In this document: piece by piece, positions 23,893 through 32,880 of the stretch
Layout: every line of letters starts with the position of its first letter
How positions within the stretch are numbered: the first letter of the stretch is position 1
Assembly (NCBI GenBank): GCA_003220495.1
Contig: QHSP01000029.1
Span: 62,001-126,000, forward strand
From: Candidatus Rokuibacteriota bacterium
GTDB taxonomy: Bacteria > Methylomirabilota > Methylomirabilia > Rokubacteriales > CSP1-6
DNA: 64,000 bases
Direction of reading: 5' to 3'
Made by a program: the position numbers and the translations under genes
Notes under the pieces: generated by a model
The model's input: the letters and a program-made list of their open reading frames with translations, nothing else
Databases searched by the model: none
Told to the model about the DNA's origin: nothing

Positions 23893-24986
23893 AGGCGCTC
23901 GCACGCGCGGCGCACGCCGGCCACCACGCGCTCGACCTCGTCGTCGGACAGCTCGGCGAAGCACGGCAACGACAGGACCTCGCGCGACGCGCGCCAGGCC
24001 TCGGGCCAGCGCCGGTCGGCGCCGCCGCCGAACATGGGCTGATCCGGAACCGAACGGGGATAGTAGACCGCGGTCGAGATCCCCTCGTCGGTCAAGAGCT
24101 TCGCGAGCGCGTCGCGCTGGGGGTGTCGCACCGTGAACAGATGGTACACGTGACGCGCCTTCGCCGCCTCGGTCGGAAGGTCGAGCCCCACGTCCGCCAA
24201 TCGCTTGTGGTACAGGCCGGCGATCCGGCGGCGCGCCGTCGTCCAGGCGGCCAGACGCCCGAGCTTCACGCGCAGGAAGGCCGCCTGCAGCTCGTCGAGC
24301 CGGCTGCAGTAGCCGAGCTCGACGTGCTCGTAGCGTCCGCTGTCCCCATGGTGTCTGAGCTTCGTGATGCGCTCGGCGACGTCCTGGCGCCTCGTGACCA
24401 CCATGCCGCCGTCACCGCACGCGCCGAGGTTCTTGGTCGGATAGAACGACAGGCACGCCGCGTCGCCCAGGGCGCCGACGGGCTCTTCGCCCCACGCGCC
24501 GCCGACGGCCTGGGCGGCGTCCTCGATCACGGCCAACCGGTGGGCGCGGGCCAGCTCACGCACGCGGTCCATCGGGGCCGGCTGGCCGTAGAGGTGGACT
24601 GGCATGATCGCGCGCGTGCGCGGCGTGATCGCGCGCTCGGTCGCGGTCAGGTCGAGCGTGAACGTCGCCGGATCGATGTCGACGAAGACGGGCGTGGCGC
24701 CGGCCATCATGATCGTCGTCGCGGAGGCGACGAAGGAGAACGCCGGCGTGATGACCTCGTCGCCGGGGCCGACGCCGAGCGCGGTCAAGGTCAGGCGCAG
24801 CGCGTCCGTGCCGGAGGCGACGCCGACCGCCCACGGGACCCCGCAGAGCGCCGCCAGCTCCTGCTCGAGCGCCTTGCCTTCGGCGCCCAGCACGAACTGG
24901 CTCGAGTCGATCACGCGCGCGGCGGCGGCGAGCAGCTCGGCCCGCAGCGCCGCGTGCTGGCGTGGCAGATCGATGAACGGAATCAT
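23889..24986 (-). CDS. DegT/DnrJ/EryC1/StrS sugar aminotransferase
   Basis: PLP-dependent transfer of an amino group to a keto-sugar nucleotide. The family start MIPFIDLPRQHAALR, GVASGTDALRL, EDAAQAVGG and the PLP-lysine site SFYPTKNLGACGDGG (Lys about 181) are all seen. Length (365 residues) is normal. ATG 24986 overlaps the lptD stop (ATGA) and the stop overlaps the UDP-sugar dehydrogenase start, so lptD and the two sugar genes form a coupled unit. A WbpE-like role on a 3-keto-uronate is a reasonable guess. Confidence 0.9.
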   Translation of the reverse strand: MIPFIDLPRQHAALRAELLAAAARVIDSSQFVLGAEGKALEQELAALCGVPWAVGVASGTDALRLTLTALGVGPGDEVITPAFSFVASATTIMMAGATPVFVDIDPATFTLDLTATERAITPRTRAIMPVHLYGQPAPMDRVRELARAHRLAVIEDAAQAVGGAWGEEPVGALGDAACLSFYPTKNLGACGDGGMVVTRRQDVAERITKLRHHGDSGRYEHVELGYCSRLDELQAAFLRVKLGRLAAWTTARRRIAGLYHKRLADVGLDLPTEAAKARHVYHLFTVRHPQRDALAKLLTDEGISTAVYYPRSVPDQPMFGGGADRRWPEAWRASREVLSLPCFAELSDDEVERVVAGVRRACERL

Positions 24987-27208
24987 TTGAACCTCGGTTC
25001 GGAGTCCGTCGCCCCCGCGCCCACCCTGGTGCTCAGGACGTTTCCAAGCCCGAGCAGGTTGAGCGAGAAGCGGAACTCGTTGTCTGGGTTCTTGCCAGGA
25101 CGATCGGGGTTGCGCCGGACATAGTCGAGGCTGAGCGCCCAGCAGTCGAACTTGAAGTCGACGCCGAAACGCGTCTCGACGACGCTGGTCGTGCGGATGT
25201 CCCAGTTCGTCTTCACCCGGCCGACCAGGTTGCGCAGGAGCTCCACCTTGGCCTCGCCCTGGAGAAAGTTGGTGGCCTGATTCGACGCGAGCCCGTTGCC
25301 GGGGTTGAAGGTGCCCGGAATCTGCACGAAGTACGGAATGATCACCTGCGGCATCCGATTGTAGCGGGTCCCGACGCTCGCGACGACCCGCGGAATGTCG
25401 ACGGTCACGTCGGTCGTGTAGGCCTGCAGCCCATCGCCGGTGACGTTGTAGCTCGCGTCGCCGTGAAATCTCAGCATCCGGGTCGGCTGGATCGTGAGAT
25501 CGCCGGCGACGTTGCCGAGCTGGGTGTTCTCGATGTCGTAGGCGCTGGCCAGCACGAGCTTGACGAGGTCGAGGCGGTCCGCCTCGGCACCCTCGGCGCT
25601 GATCGTCCGTCCGCGGATCCGGTTGGTCAAGGAATACTCGAACCAGTCCGCCTCGGGAATACGGTCGGTCTGGTTGGTCCAGAGGGGCAGGCCGTAGAAG
25701 TTGTGCCCAACGATCCGGATGTAGTGCGCGCGCGGCTCGATCGAATGGAGCACCCGGTCGAGTCCTCCCCAGCCGCCGAGCTCGTACACGCGCGAGGCTC
25801 GGCTCTCGGCGTCGCTTCCGTACTCGAACAGCTCGCGCACGCGCGGCTGGCCGTTCGTGTCCTCGATCGCCGGTCCGCCCGCGACCGACGTGTGGACGTC
25901 GGTGACGGTCGTGCTGTAGGCGGTGACGCGCCCGCCCACGAAGGGCGTGACGGTCGCGTAGCCGGCCAGGGGGATCGGCCGCGAGACGACGGGATGGAGG
26001 TCGAAGCGGGCGCCCTCTGAGCCCGCATAACGAAGGAAGTTCACGAGACTCGTGTCCGTTTGCACGAGGAATCCCGGAAGCCCGGGCAGCTCCTGCCGGA
26101 CCCCGCTGAGCGTGAGCTCGGGCACGCGTTGCAGCTCGACCGGGCGCTCGGTCGTCAGATCCTGGTACCAGTACACGCGGCTCACGAAGCTCCAGTTCGT
26201 CCACGTCTTGGTCAGGAAGAGATTCGACTCCGCGCGCTGGGCGGACCGCTGCTGGAGCGCCGACTCGTAGTCGCGAAGGACCCGGTCGTCGGACACGGCA
26301 TTGAGGTCGCCGCGCAGCGACAGGCCCGGCGCGATCTGCCAGTCGTGCTTGACGCTCCCGAAGCCGCGCAGGTCGCCGTTCTTGAAGACCTCGTCGACGA
26401 AGAACCCGTCGAGCTTGCCTTTCTGGTCCTTCGAGATGATGTAGCGATACTCGGCCGCTCCGCCGAAGCCTCGTCGCTCGTAGGCCGCCAGGGTCACCGT
26501 GGCGTCCTGGCTGTCCGAGATCGCCCAGAAGAACGGGATCTCCGCGAAGAATCCCTTCTTGGTGGAGGTTCCGAGCTGCGGAGGAAGAAAGCCCGACTGC
26601 CGCTCGCGCCGGATGGCCGCCGCGAAGAACGGAAAGTACGGGATGATCGGCACCGACTTGGCCCACAAGGACACGTTCCAGCCGTAGACGAAATCCTCGA
26701 GGTCGGCCGTGCCCTCACTCAGGTGGAACGACCACGTCGGGGGCTCGTCCTCGCAGGTCGTGAACACGCCCTGCCGGACCCGGTAGACGCTCTCACCCAG
26801 ACGCTCCAGACGCTCCCCCGTGAGGCGGTAGTACGGCGCGGCGTGCGCCTCGCCCTGGTAGACGACGCCCGTGCCGGTCTTGATGTTGTACTCGATCCGC
26901 TCGCCGGTGAGCCGATCGTCGCCATCGTAGAAAATCGCGCGCCCGGTCGCGACGGCGTCGCCGGTCGCGCGATTGATCTCGACGCGATCCGCGAGCAGGC
27001 GCCCGGTGCCTCGGGTCACCTCGACGTTGCCGGTGGCCACGAGCAGGTTGTCGGCCCCGATCTGCTCGAAGCGGTCCGCCACGATCGAGACCTCGCCGCC
27101 CGCCGTCTGCACCCGCTGCTGACTCTGGGCCGGGGCGAGCTGTGGAGAGGCCACCGAGGCGACGCTCGCGAGCAGGAGGAACAGGATCGAAGCCCGGGCC
27201 CGCGTCAT
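24983..27208 (-). CDS. lptD: LPS-assembly outer membrane protein LptD
   Basis: Outer-membrane barrel that, with LptE, inserts lipopolysaccharide into the outer leaflet. A signal peptide ends around residue 28. An N-terminal OstA/LptA-like jellyroll follows (about 35-150; VSIVADRFEQI, LLVATGNVEV, ADRVEINRATGDAVA). The rest is the large LPS-assembly barrel with GFLPPQLGTSTKKGFF and SLDYVRRNPD. Length is 741 residues. Few cysteines are visible, so the disulfide pattern of E. coli LptD is probably not conserved. It follows folC by 21 bp and is evidence for a diderm envelope containing LPS. Confidence 0.92.
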   Translation of the reverse strand: MTRARASILFLLLASVASVASPQLAPAQSQQRVQTAGGEVSIVADRFEQIGADNLLVATGNVEVTRGTGRLLADRVEINRATGDAVATGRAIFYDGDDRLTGERIEYNIKTGTGVVYQGEAHAAPYYRLTGERLERLGESVYRVRQGVFTTCEDEPPTWSFHLSEGTADLEDFVYGWNVSLWAKSVPIIPYFPFFAAAIRRERQSGFLPPQLGTSTKKGFFAEIPFFWAISDSQDATVTLAAYERRGFGGAAEYRYIISKDQKGKLDGFFVDEVFKNGDLRGFGSVKHDWQIAPGLSLRGDLNAVSDDRVLRDYESALQQRSAQRAESNLFLTKTWTNWSFVSRVYWYQDLTTERPVELQRVPELTLSGVRQELPGLPGFLVQTDTSLVNFLRYAGSEGARFDLHPVVSRPIPLAGYATVTPFVGGRVTAYSTTVTDVHTSVAGGPAIEDTNGQPRVRELFEYGSDAESRASRVYELGGWGGLDRVLHSIEPRAHYIRIVGHNFYGLPLWTNQTDRIPEADWFEYSLTNRIRGRTISAEGAEADRLDLVKLVLASAYDIENTQLGNVAGDLTIQPTRMLRFHGDASYNVTGDGLQAYTTDVTVDIPRVVASVGTRYNRMPQVIIPYFVQIPGTFNPGNGLASNQATNFLQGEAKVELLRNLVGRVKTNWDIRTTSVVETRFGVDFKFDCWALSLDYVRRNPDRPGKNPDNEFRFSLNLLGLGNVLSTRVGAGATDSEPRFK

Positions 27209-27229
27209 GAGTGTCGAGCACGCCCCTCG

Positions 27230-28546
27230 TCAGAATGGAAGACTCATGCTAGCAGTCCCCTTTTCGAGCGAGCAAGGTTTATCGCTCCCGGCGAGGTGTC
27301 GGAGCACGTCGCCGATCAAGACCAGGGAGCCCGCGACACAGACGATCGGGGTCGTCGCGGCTCGGGCGGCGCGCGCGAGCGCGTCCGCCGGCGAGCCGGC
27401 GATCTCGACGCTCGGAACCGCGGCCGGCACGGCGGCGCGGAGCGCGTCGGGCGCGGTGGCGCGCGGGCTCGAGGGCGCGACGAGGATCACCCGCTCCGCA
27501 AGAGGCGCGAGCGCGGCGACGATGCCGGCCGCGTCCTTGTCGGCGAGGATCCCGAGGATGAAGGTGACGCGGGCCTCGCCGAAGACGTCGCGCAGCGAGA
27601 GGGCGAGGGCGCGCGCACCCGCCGGATTGTGCGCGCCGTCCAGCACGAGGAAGCCGGACGCGCGCCGGAAGATCTGAAAGCGGCCCGGCCACCACACACG
27701 CGCGAGGCCGTCGCGAATCGCGGCTTCGCCGACGCCGAGCTCCCGCGCGGCGGTGACGGCGAGAAGGGCGTTGGACGGTTGAAAGCTGCCGGGCATGCCG
27801 AGCTCGAGATCGGTCAGGGACCATCCCGGTCCGGCGCAGGTCAGGCGCTGGCCCTCGGGCCCGCGGCGCTCCACCGCAACCGACAGGTCGCGGCGCTCGA
27901 GCAGGAGCGGAACGCCGACCGCGGCGGCGCGCGACACGATGACGCGCTCGGCCTCCGGCGCCTGCGCGGCGCAGACCGCGATGCCGCCGCGGATGATCGC
28001 CGCCTTCTCGGCCGCGATCGCCTCGAGGGTGGCGCCGAGCACGGCCTGGTGGTCGAGGTCGATGCGCGAGATCACGGCGACCTCCGGGGTCCCCACCGTC
28101 GTCGCGTCGAGACGCCCGCCCAGGCCGACCTCGAGCACCGCCACGTCGACGCCCTCGCGCGCGAAGTGATCGAGCGCGAGGGCCGTCGCCGCCTCGAACA
28201 TCGTCGCGTCGAAGCGCGCGACGAGTGTGCCGAGCGCCTCGACGCCGTCGACCACGCCGTCCTCCGGGATCGGCTCGCCGTTGACGCGGATGCGCTCGCG
28301 AAAGGAGACCAGGTGCGGAGAGGTGTAGAGGCCCACGCGGTGGCCGGCGCACTTCAACATCGCGGCGAGCATCGCCGACACCGAGCCCTTGCCGTTGGTG
28401 CCACCGACCTGCACCAGGCGGTAGCGCTGCTCGGGACGGCCCAGCGCGTCGAGGAGGCCCTCGATCCGCTCGAGCCCCTGGCGCATGCCCGCGTGCTCGC
28501 CGCCCCGGAGCGCCTGGATCCGGGCGACGGCCTCGGCGTACGTCAC
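27230..28546 (-). CDS. folC: Dihydrofolate/folylpolyglutamate synthase
   Basis: Mur-ligase-type enzyme that adds glutamate to dihydropteroate and folates. The P-loop VGGTNGKGSVSAM is at about residues 47-59. LYTSPHLVSFRERIRVNG, EVGLGGRLDATTV and the second-domain VLDGAHNPAGARAL motif follow. Length is 438 residues. It lies 7 bp after accD, completing the common trpCFBA-accD-folC order, and continues toward lptD. Whether it has both activities cannot be judged from motifs alone. Confidence 0.94.
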   Translation of the reverse strand: MTYAEAVARIQALRGGEHAGMRQGLERIEGLLDALGRPEQRYRLVQVGGTNGKGSVSAMLAAMLKCAGHRVGLYTSPHLVSFRERIRVNGEPIPEDGVVDGVEALGTLVARFDATMFEAATALALDHFAREGVDVAVLEVGLGGRLDATTVGTPEVAVISRIDLDHQAVLGATLEAIAAEKAAIIRGGIAVCAAQAPEAERVIVSRAAAVGVPLLLERRDLSVAVERRGPEGQRLTCAGPGWSLTDLELGMPGSFQPSNALLAVTAARELGVGEAAIRDGLARVWWPGRFQIFRRASGFLVLDGAHNPAGARALALSLRDVFGEARVTFILGILADKDAAGIVAALAPLAERVILVAPSSPRATAPDALRAAVPAAVPSVEIAGSPADALARAARAATTPIVCVAGSLVLIGDVLRHLAGSDKPCSLEKGTASMSLPF

Positions 28547-28553
28547 GAGCGGG

Positions 28554-29405
28554 CTACCGCGATCGGGACGGCTCGGCGGCGAAGAAGGCGAGGACGCGGC
28601 GGAGCATCTCCTTGAGGTCGCGCCGCTCGACGATCATGTCGAGCTGTCCGTGCGCGAGCAGGAACTCCGAGCGCTGAAATCCTTCGGGGAGCGGCTGGCG
28701 GATCGTCTCGGCGATGACCCGCGGCCCGGCGAAGCCGATCAGCGCGCGCGGCTCGGCGAGGATGACGTCGCCGAGCATCGCGAAGCTCGCGGTGACGCCG
28801 CCCGTCGTGGGGTCGGTGAGGATCGAGATGTAGGGCAGCCGGGCGGCGGCCAGCCGTTCCAGCACGGCGGACGTCTTGGCCATCTGCATCAGCGAGAGGA
28901 TGCCTTCCTGCATCCGGGCGCCGCCGGACGCCGAGACGATGAGCACCGGCAGATGCTTGTCGATGGCGAGCTCGATCGCACGCGCGAGCTTCTCGCCGAC
29001 GACCGAGCCCATGCTGCCGCCGAGGAAGCCGAACTCGAAGACGGCGAGGACGGTCGGCTGGCCGCCGATCGACGCGATGCCGCAGATGACCGCCTCGTCG
29101 GTCGAAGTCTTCTGGGCGGCGGCCCGCACGCGCTCGCGGTACTTCTTGGTGTCCTTGAAGGTCAGCGGATCGGTCGTCGTGAGACCGGTCTCGCGCTCCT
29201 CGAACGAGCCGGCGTCGGCGATCTGGCCGATGCGCTCGCGGGCGGAGATGCGGAACGGGTAGTGGCACTTCGGGCACACGCGCCCGCCGCGCTCCACCTC
29301 GGCCCGATAGATGATCTCCTTGCAGGAGTCGCACTTGATCCACAGCCCCTCGGCGATGATGACCTTGCTTCCGCTCGACTCCTCTTTGCGCTTGAACCAG
29401 GCCAC
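28554..29405 (-). CDS. accD: Acetyl-CoA carboxylase carboxyltransferase beta subunit
   Basis: Forms the carboxyltransferase half of acetyl-CoA carboxylase with AccA, making malonyl-CoA for fatty acids. The N-terminal zinc ribbon has cysteines 25, 28, 44 and 47 (KCDSC ... VCPKC). The crotonase-like core carries GGSMGSVVGEK and SASGGARMQEGILSLMQMAK. Length (283 residues) is normal. It sits 6 bp after trpA and 7 bp before folC. accA is not in the window. Confidence 0.95.
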   Translation of the reverse strand: MAWFKRKEESSGSKVIIAEGLWIKCDSCKEIIYRAEVERGGRVCPKCHYPFRISARERIGQIADAGSFEERETGLTTTDPLTFKDTKKYRERVRAAAQKTSTDEAVICGIASIGGQPTVLAVFEFGFLGGSMGSVVGEKLARAIELAIDKHLPVLIVSASGGARMQEGILSLMQMAKTSAVLERLAAARLPYISILTDPTTGGVTASFAMLGDVILAEPRALIGFAGPRVIAETIRQPLPEGFQRSEFLLAHGQLDMIVERRDLKEMLRRVLAFFAAEPSRSR

Positions 29406-29411
29406 CGTGAC

Positions 29412-30242
29412 CTACCTCCTCGTCCGGATGGGAGACGTCGGCAGCGGCTCGCGGAGCGGCGCCTTGAGCTCGGCGATGAACTTGCCCACGTCATCGACGA
29501 GGCTCGACGCGCCCGCGCGCGCTTCGACGAGGCGAACGATTGCCGAGCCAACGGCCGCGCCGTCGGCGACGCGCCCCACCGCCGCCACCTGCGCGGGCGT
29601 GCTGATGCCGAAGCCCACGCACACCGGCATCGCCGTCGCGCGCCGGATCGCGCCGATCTGGGCCGTCATGTCGGCCGGCAGCTCCTGGCGCTCGCCGGTC
29701 ACGCCGGTGAGCGACACGACGTAGATGAAGCCGCGGCTCTTCTTCGCGATCAGGCGCACACGCGGCGGCGTCGAGGTGGGCGCCACCATGTAGACCAGGT
29801 CGAGCCCGGCCGCCGTGGCCTCGGTCGCGAGCGGCTCGCTCTCCTCGGGCGGCATGTCCACCACGATCGCCCCGTCGACGCCGGCATCGACCGCGGTCCG
29901 GGCGAAGGCCTTCAGACCGAAGGCGAGCACCGGGTTGTAGTACGTCAGCAGCACGAGCGGCACGTCAACCTCGGCCCGCAACACCGCCACCGTCTCGAGG
30001 ACGCGCGGCACCGAGGCGCCCGCCGCGAGCGCGCGCGTGCCGGCGCGCTGGATCACCGGACCGTCGGCGAGCGGGTCCGAGAACGGCACGCCGAGCTCGA
30101 CCACGTCCGCGCCGCGGCGCGCGGCCTCCACGACGAGCCGGCGCGTGTCGGCGAGCGACGGGTCGCCGGCGGTGAAGTAGGGCACGAGCGCCCGCTCGCC
30201 CCGCGCACGCAGCCGCGCGAAGGTCTCGTCCAGGCGGCTCAT
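29412..30242 (-). CDS. trpA: Tryptophan synthase alpha chain
   Basis: Cleaves indole-3-glycerol phosphate to indole and glyceraldehyde 3-phosphate, passing indole to the beta chain. The catalytic residues Glu49 ([11 protein letters not shown]) and Asp60 (LADGP) fall at their classical positions. The phosphate-binding loop [10 protein letters not shown] is present. Length is 276 residues. The ATG overlaps the trpB stop (ATGA), as usual for translational coupling of the two subunits. Confidence 0.95.
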   Translation of the reverse strand: MSRLDETFARLRARGERALVPYFTAGDPSLADTRRLVVEAARRGADVVELGVPFSDPLADGPVIQRAGTRALAAGASVPRVLETVAVLRAEVDVPLVLLTYYNPVLAFGLKAFARTAVDAGVDGAIVVDMPPEESEPLATEATAAGLDLVYMVAPTSTPPRVRLIAKKSRGFIYVVSLTGVTGERQELPADMTAQIGAIRRATAMPVCVGFGISTPAQVAAVGRVADGAAVGSAIVRLVEARAGASSLVDDVGKFIAELKAPLREPLPTSPIRTRR

Positions 30243-31438
30243 CCGATCTGCTTTCCGAGCGCCTTCGCCACCACGTGTACGTCCTTGTCCCCGCGGCCCG
30301 ACAAACCGACCACGATCGCCTTCGTCCGCGGCAGGCTCTTCGCGAGTCGCATGGCGTAGGCCACGGCGTGCGCCGACTCGAGCGCGGGCATGATCCCCTC
30401 GAGCCGCGTCAGCGCCTCGAACCCTTCGAGCGCCTCGGCGTCGGTGACCGAGACGAACTCGAAGCGGCCCGCGTCCCGATAGTAGGCGTGCTCGGGCCCG
30501 ACTCCAGGATAGTCGAGGCCGGCCGAGATCGAGTGCGCCGTGGCGATCTGGCCGTCGTCGCTCTGGAGCAGATAGCTCATGCAGCCGTGGAGGACTCCGA
30601 CGGCGCCGGCGCTCATCGAGGCGCCGTGGCGGCCGGTCGAGATCCCCTCCCCGCCCGGCTCGACGCCGATGATCCGCACGCGGCGGTCGGCGATGAACGG
30701 ATGGAAGAGCCCGATGGCGTTCGAGCCGCCGCCAACGCAGGCAACCAGGACATCGGGGAGCTTCTTGAGCACGCCGCGCGTTTGCCGGCGCGCCTCCCGG
30801 CCGATCACCGAGTGGAGATCACGCACCATCATCGGGTACGGATGCGGGCCGAGCGCCGAGCCCAGGAGGTAGTACGTCGTCCGCACGTTGGTGACCCAGT
30901 CGCGCAGCGCTTCGTTGATCGCGTCCTTCAAGGTGCGGCTGCCGGACTCGACCGAGATGACGCGCGCGCCGAGCAAGCGCATGCGGAAGACGTTGAGCGC
31001 CTGGCGCTCGACGTCCTCGGCGCCCATGTACACCTCGCACTCCAGACCGAGCAGCGCCGCGGCGGTGGCGGTCGCCACGCCGTGCTGGCCGGCGCCCGTC
31101 TCGGCGATCACGCGCCGCTTACTCATCCGCGCCGCCAGCAAGGCCTGGCCGAGCACGTTGTTGATCTTGTGCGCGCCGGTGTGGCAAAGGTCCTCGCGCT
31201 TGAGATAGATGCGCGCGCCGCCGCACTGCTCGCTGAGCCGCTCGGCGAAGTAGAGCGGCGTCGGCCGGCCGGCGTAGTCGCGGAGCAGGTCGGCGAGCCG
31301 GCGCTGGAATTTTCGATCGCGCCGCGCTGACGCCCAGGCTTGCTCGAGCTCGATCAAGGGCGCCATGAGCGTCTCGGGGACGAAGCGGCCGCCGAAGCGG
31401 CCGAAGTGTCCGCGCGCGTCGGGAAGCGCCGGCTTCAC
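30239..31438 (-). CDS. trpB: Tryptophan synthase beta chain
   Basis: PLP enzyme joining indole and serine to give tryptophan. The PLP lysine is Lys91 in [38 protein letters not shown] and the phosphate-binding GGGSNAIG are all conserved. The GTG at 31438 was chosen as start: it overlaps the trpF stop (GTGA) and gives 399 residues of normal trpB1 type, while the frame upstream holds 55 unrelated residues. Confidence 0.95.
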   Translation of the reverse strand: MKPALPDARGHFGRFGGRFVPETLMAPLIELEQAWASARRDRKFQRRLADLLRDYAGRPTPLYFAERLSEQCGGARIYLKREDLCHTGAHKINNVLGQALLAARMSKRRVIAETGAGQHGVATATAAALLGLECEVYMGAEDVERQALNVFRMRLLGARVISVESGSRTLKDAINEALRDWVTNVRTTYYLLGSALGPHPYPMMVRDLHSVIGREARRQTRGVLKKLPDVLVACVGGGSNAIGLFHPFIADRRVRIIGVEPGGEGISTGRHGASMSAGAVGVLHGCMSYLLQSDDGQIATAHSISAGLDYPGVGPEHAYYRDAGRFEFVSVTDAEALEGFEALTRLEGIMPALESAHAVAYAMRLAKSLPRTKAIVVGLSGRGDKDVHVVAKALGKQIG

Positions 31439-32088
31439 CGTACGCCCTTGGCCTCGGCGACGAACCGCCACACTTTGTCGGGATCCTTGCGCCCCGGCTG
31501 CGCCTCGACCCCCGAGTCCACGTCGACCCCGTACGGATGCGCCGTCGCCACCGCGCGCGCGACGTTCTCGGGCGTGAGGCCGGCCGACAGGATGATCCGC
31601 CACCGCTCAGTCGCCAGATCGCGCGCGATCGACCACTCGATCGGCTGGCGCGCCTCGCCCTCGCTCCAGCGCGCAGCGCTGTCGAGCAGGAGCGCGGCCG
31701 CGTGCTTGCGATAGGCGAGGAACCTCACGGTCGGCGTCCACGGCGGCATGCCGCCGAGCTCGTCCGAGGGCGCCGGGAGCTTGATCGTCTTGATCACCGG
31801 GACGGAGTAGCCCTCGAGGTCCTCCGCCTTCTCGTCGCCGTGGAACTGCAAGGCGCCGAGGCCGCACGCTTCCGCGATCGCCTTGATGTGGCCCGCCGGG
31901 TGATCCCAGAAGATGCCGACCGGCGTGACGAACGGCGGCAGCGCGCGGACGATCGGGGCCACTATTTCGGGCGTCACGAAGCGCGGCGTATCCTCGACGA
32001 AGATGAAGCCGAGCGCGTCGGCGCCCGCTTCGACCGCTGTCAGCGCGTCCTCGAGGTTGGTGATGCCGCAGATCTTGACGCGGGTCAT
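31435..32088 (-). CDS. trpF: Phosphoribosylanthranilate isomerase
   Basis: Third step of tryptophan synthesis, an Amadori rearrangement of phosphoribosylanthranilate. The TIM-barrel signature begins [15 protein letters not shown] with catalytic Cys7. [23 protein letters not shown] and the C-terminal GVDVDSGVE motif with the catalytic Asp follow. Length is 217 residues. The ATG overlaps the trpC stop codon and the stop overlaps the trpB start. Confidence 0.95.
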   Translation of the reverse strand: MTRVKICGITNLEDALTAVEAGADALGFIFVEDTPRFVTPEIVAPIVRALPPFVTPVGIFWDHPAGHIKAIAEACGLGALQFHGDEKAEDLEGYSVPVIKTIKLPAPSDELGGMPPWTPTVRFLAYRKHAAALLLDSAARWSEGEARQPIEWSIARDLATERWRIILSAGLTPENVARAVATAHPYGVDVDSGVEAQPGRKDPDKVWRFVAEAKGVR

Positions 32089-32870
32089 TGCTGCAGCGTC
32101 AGCTCTTTGAGCTTCGCCGGGATGTCGTTGGCGCGGACGAGGCCTTCGCCGACCAGGATCGCGTGGGCGCCGGCGGCGACGACCCGGCGGACGTCGGCGG
32201 CGGTGAAGAAGCCGCTCTCGCTGACCACGATCGGCCCGGGCGGGATCAGCGGCAGGAGCTCGAGCGTCGTCCTGATGCGCGTCTCGAAGGTGGCGAGATC
32301 GCGGTTGTTGATCCCCACGATGCGGCTGCCAACCGCCAGCGCCTGATCCAGCTCGGCGGCGGTGTGACACTCGACCAGCGCCGCGAGCCCGAGCCCCTTC
32401 GCGGCGGCGAGCAGCTCCGCGAGCCGCGCCGGCTCGAGGATCGAGACGATCAGGAGCACCGCGTCGGCCCCGGCCGCGCGCGACTCCCAGAGCTGGTACT
32501 CGTCGATCGTGAAGTCCTTCCGCAGCAGCGGGGCGTCGACCGCCGCCCGCACGCGGCGCAGGTCGTCGAGGCTTCCCTGGAAGTACTTCTCGTCGGTGAG
32601 GACCGAGATCGCGTGAGCCCCGTTGCTTGCGTACGTGGTGGCGAGGGCGACCGGGTCGAGACTGCTCGAGAGGACGCCGCGCGACGGCGAGGCCTTCTTC
32701 ACCTCGGCGATCAGCCGCACCGTTCCCGGTGACGGCCGGAGCGCGCCCTCGAAATCGCGCGCCGCGGGCGCCGCGTCGCACTGCCGCTCGAGCGCCGCAC
32801 GCGGCACAGCGGTCTTCCGCCGGGCCACCTCAGCGCGCGTGTTGGCGACGATCTCGTCGAGGACCGACAT
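32085..32870 (-). CDS. trpC: Indole-3-glycerol phosphate synthase
   Basis: Fourth step of tryptophan synthesis, ring closure with loss of CO2. LIAEVKKASPSRG holds the catalytic lysine; ISVLTDEKYFQGS, APLLRKDFTIDEYQ, GINNRDL and VSESGF follow in family order. The start at MSVLDEIVANTRAE gives 261 residues; the frame upstream is low-complexity shadow of the next gene. It heads trpCFBA. trpE, trpG and trpD are not in the window and must lie elsewhere. Confidence 0.95.
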   Translation of the reverse strand: MSVLDEIVANTRAEVARRKTAVPRAALERQCDAAPAARDFEGALRPSPGTVRLIAEVKKASPSRGVLSSSLDPVALATTYASNGAHAISVLTDEKYFQGSLDDLRRVRAAVDAPLLRKDFTIDEYQLWESRAAGADAVLLIVSILEPARLAELLAAAKGLGLAALVECHTAAELDQALAVGSRIVGINNRDLATFETRIRTTLELLPLIPPGPIVVSESGFFTAADVRRVVAAGAHAILVGEGLVRANDIPAKLKELTLQQ

Positions 32871-32880
32871 AGCTCGGCGC

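Noticed and set aside
26060-28615. 851-codon plus-strand open frame opposite lptD and folC
   Set aside because: Low-complexity antisense shadow of two well-supported genes; no domain signature.
31438-31603. N-terminal extension of trpB
   Set aside because: The 55 residues are Arg/Gly-rich and unlike TrpB; they are the antisense-like overlap with trpF. The GTG with GTGA overlap is a better start.
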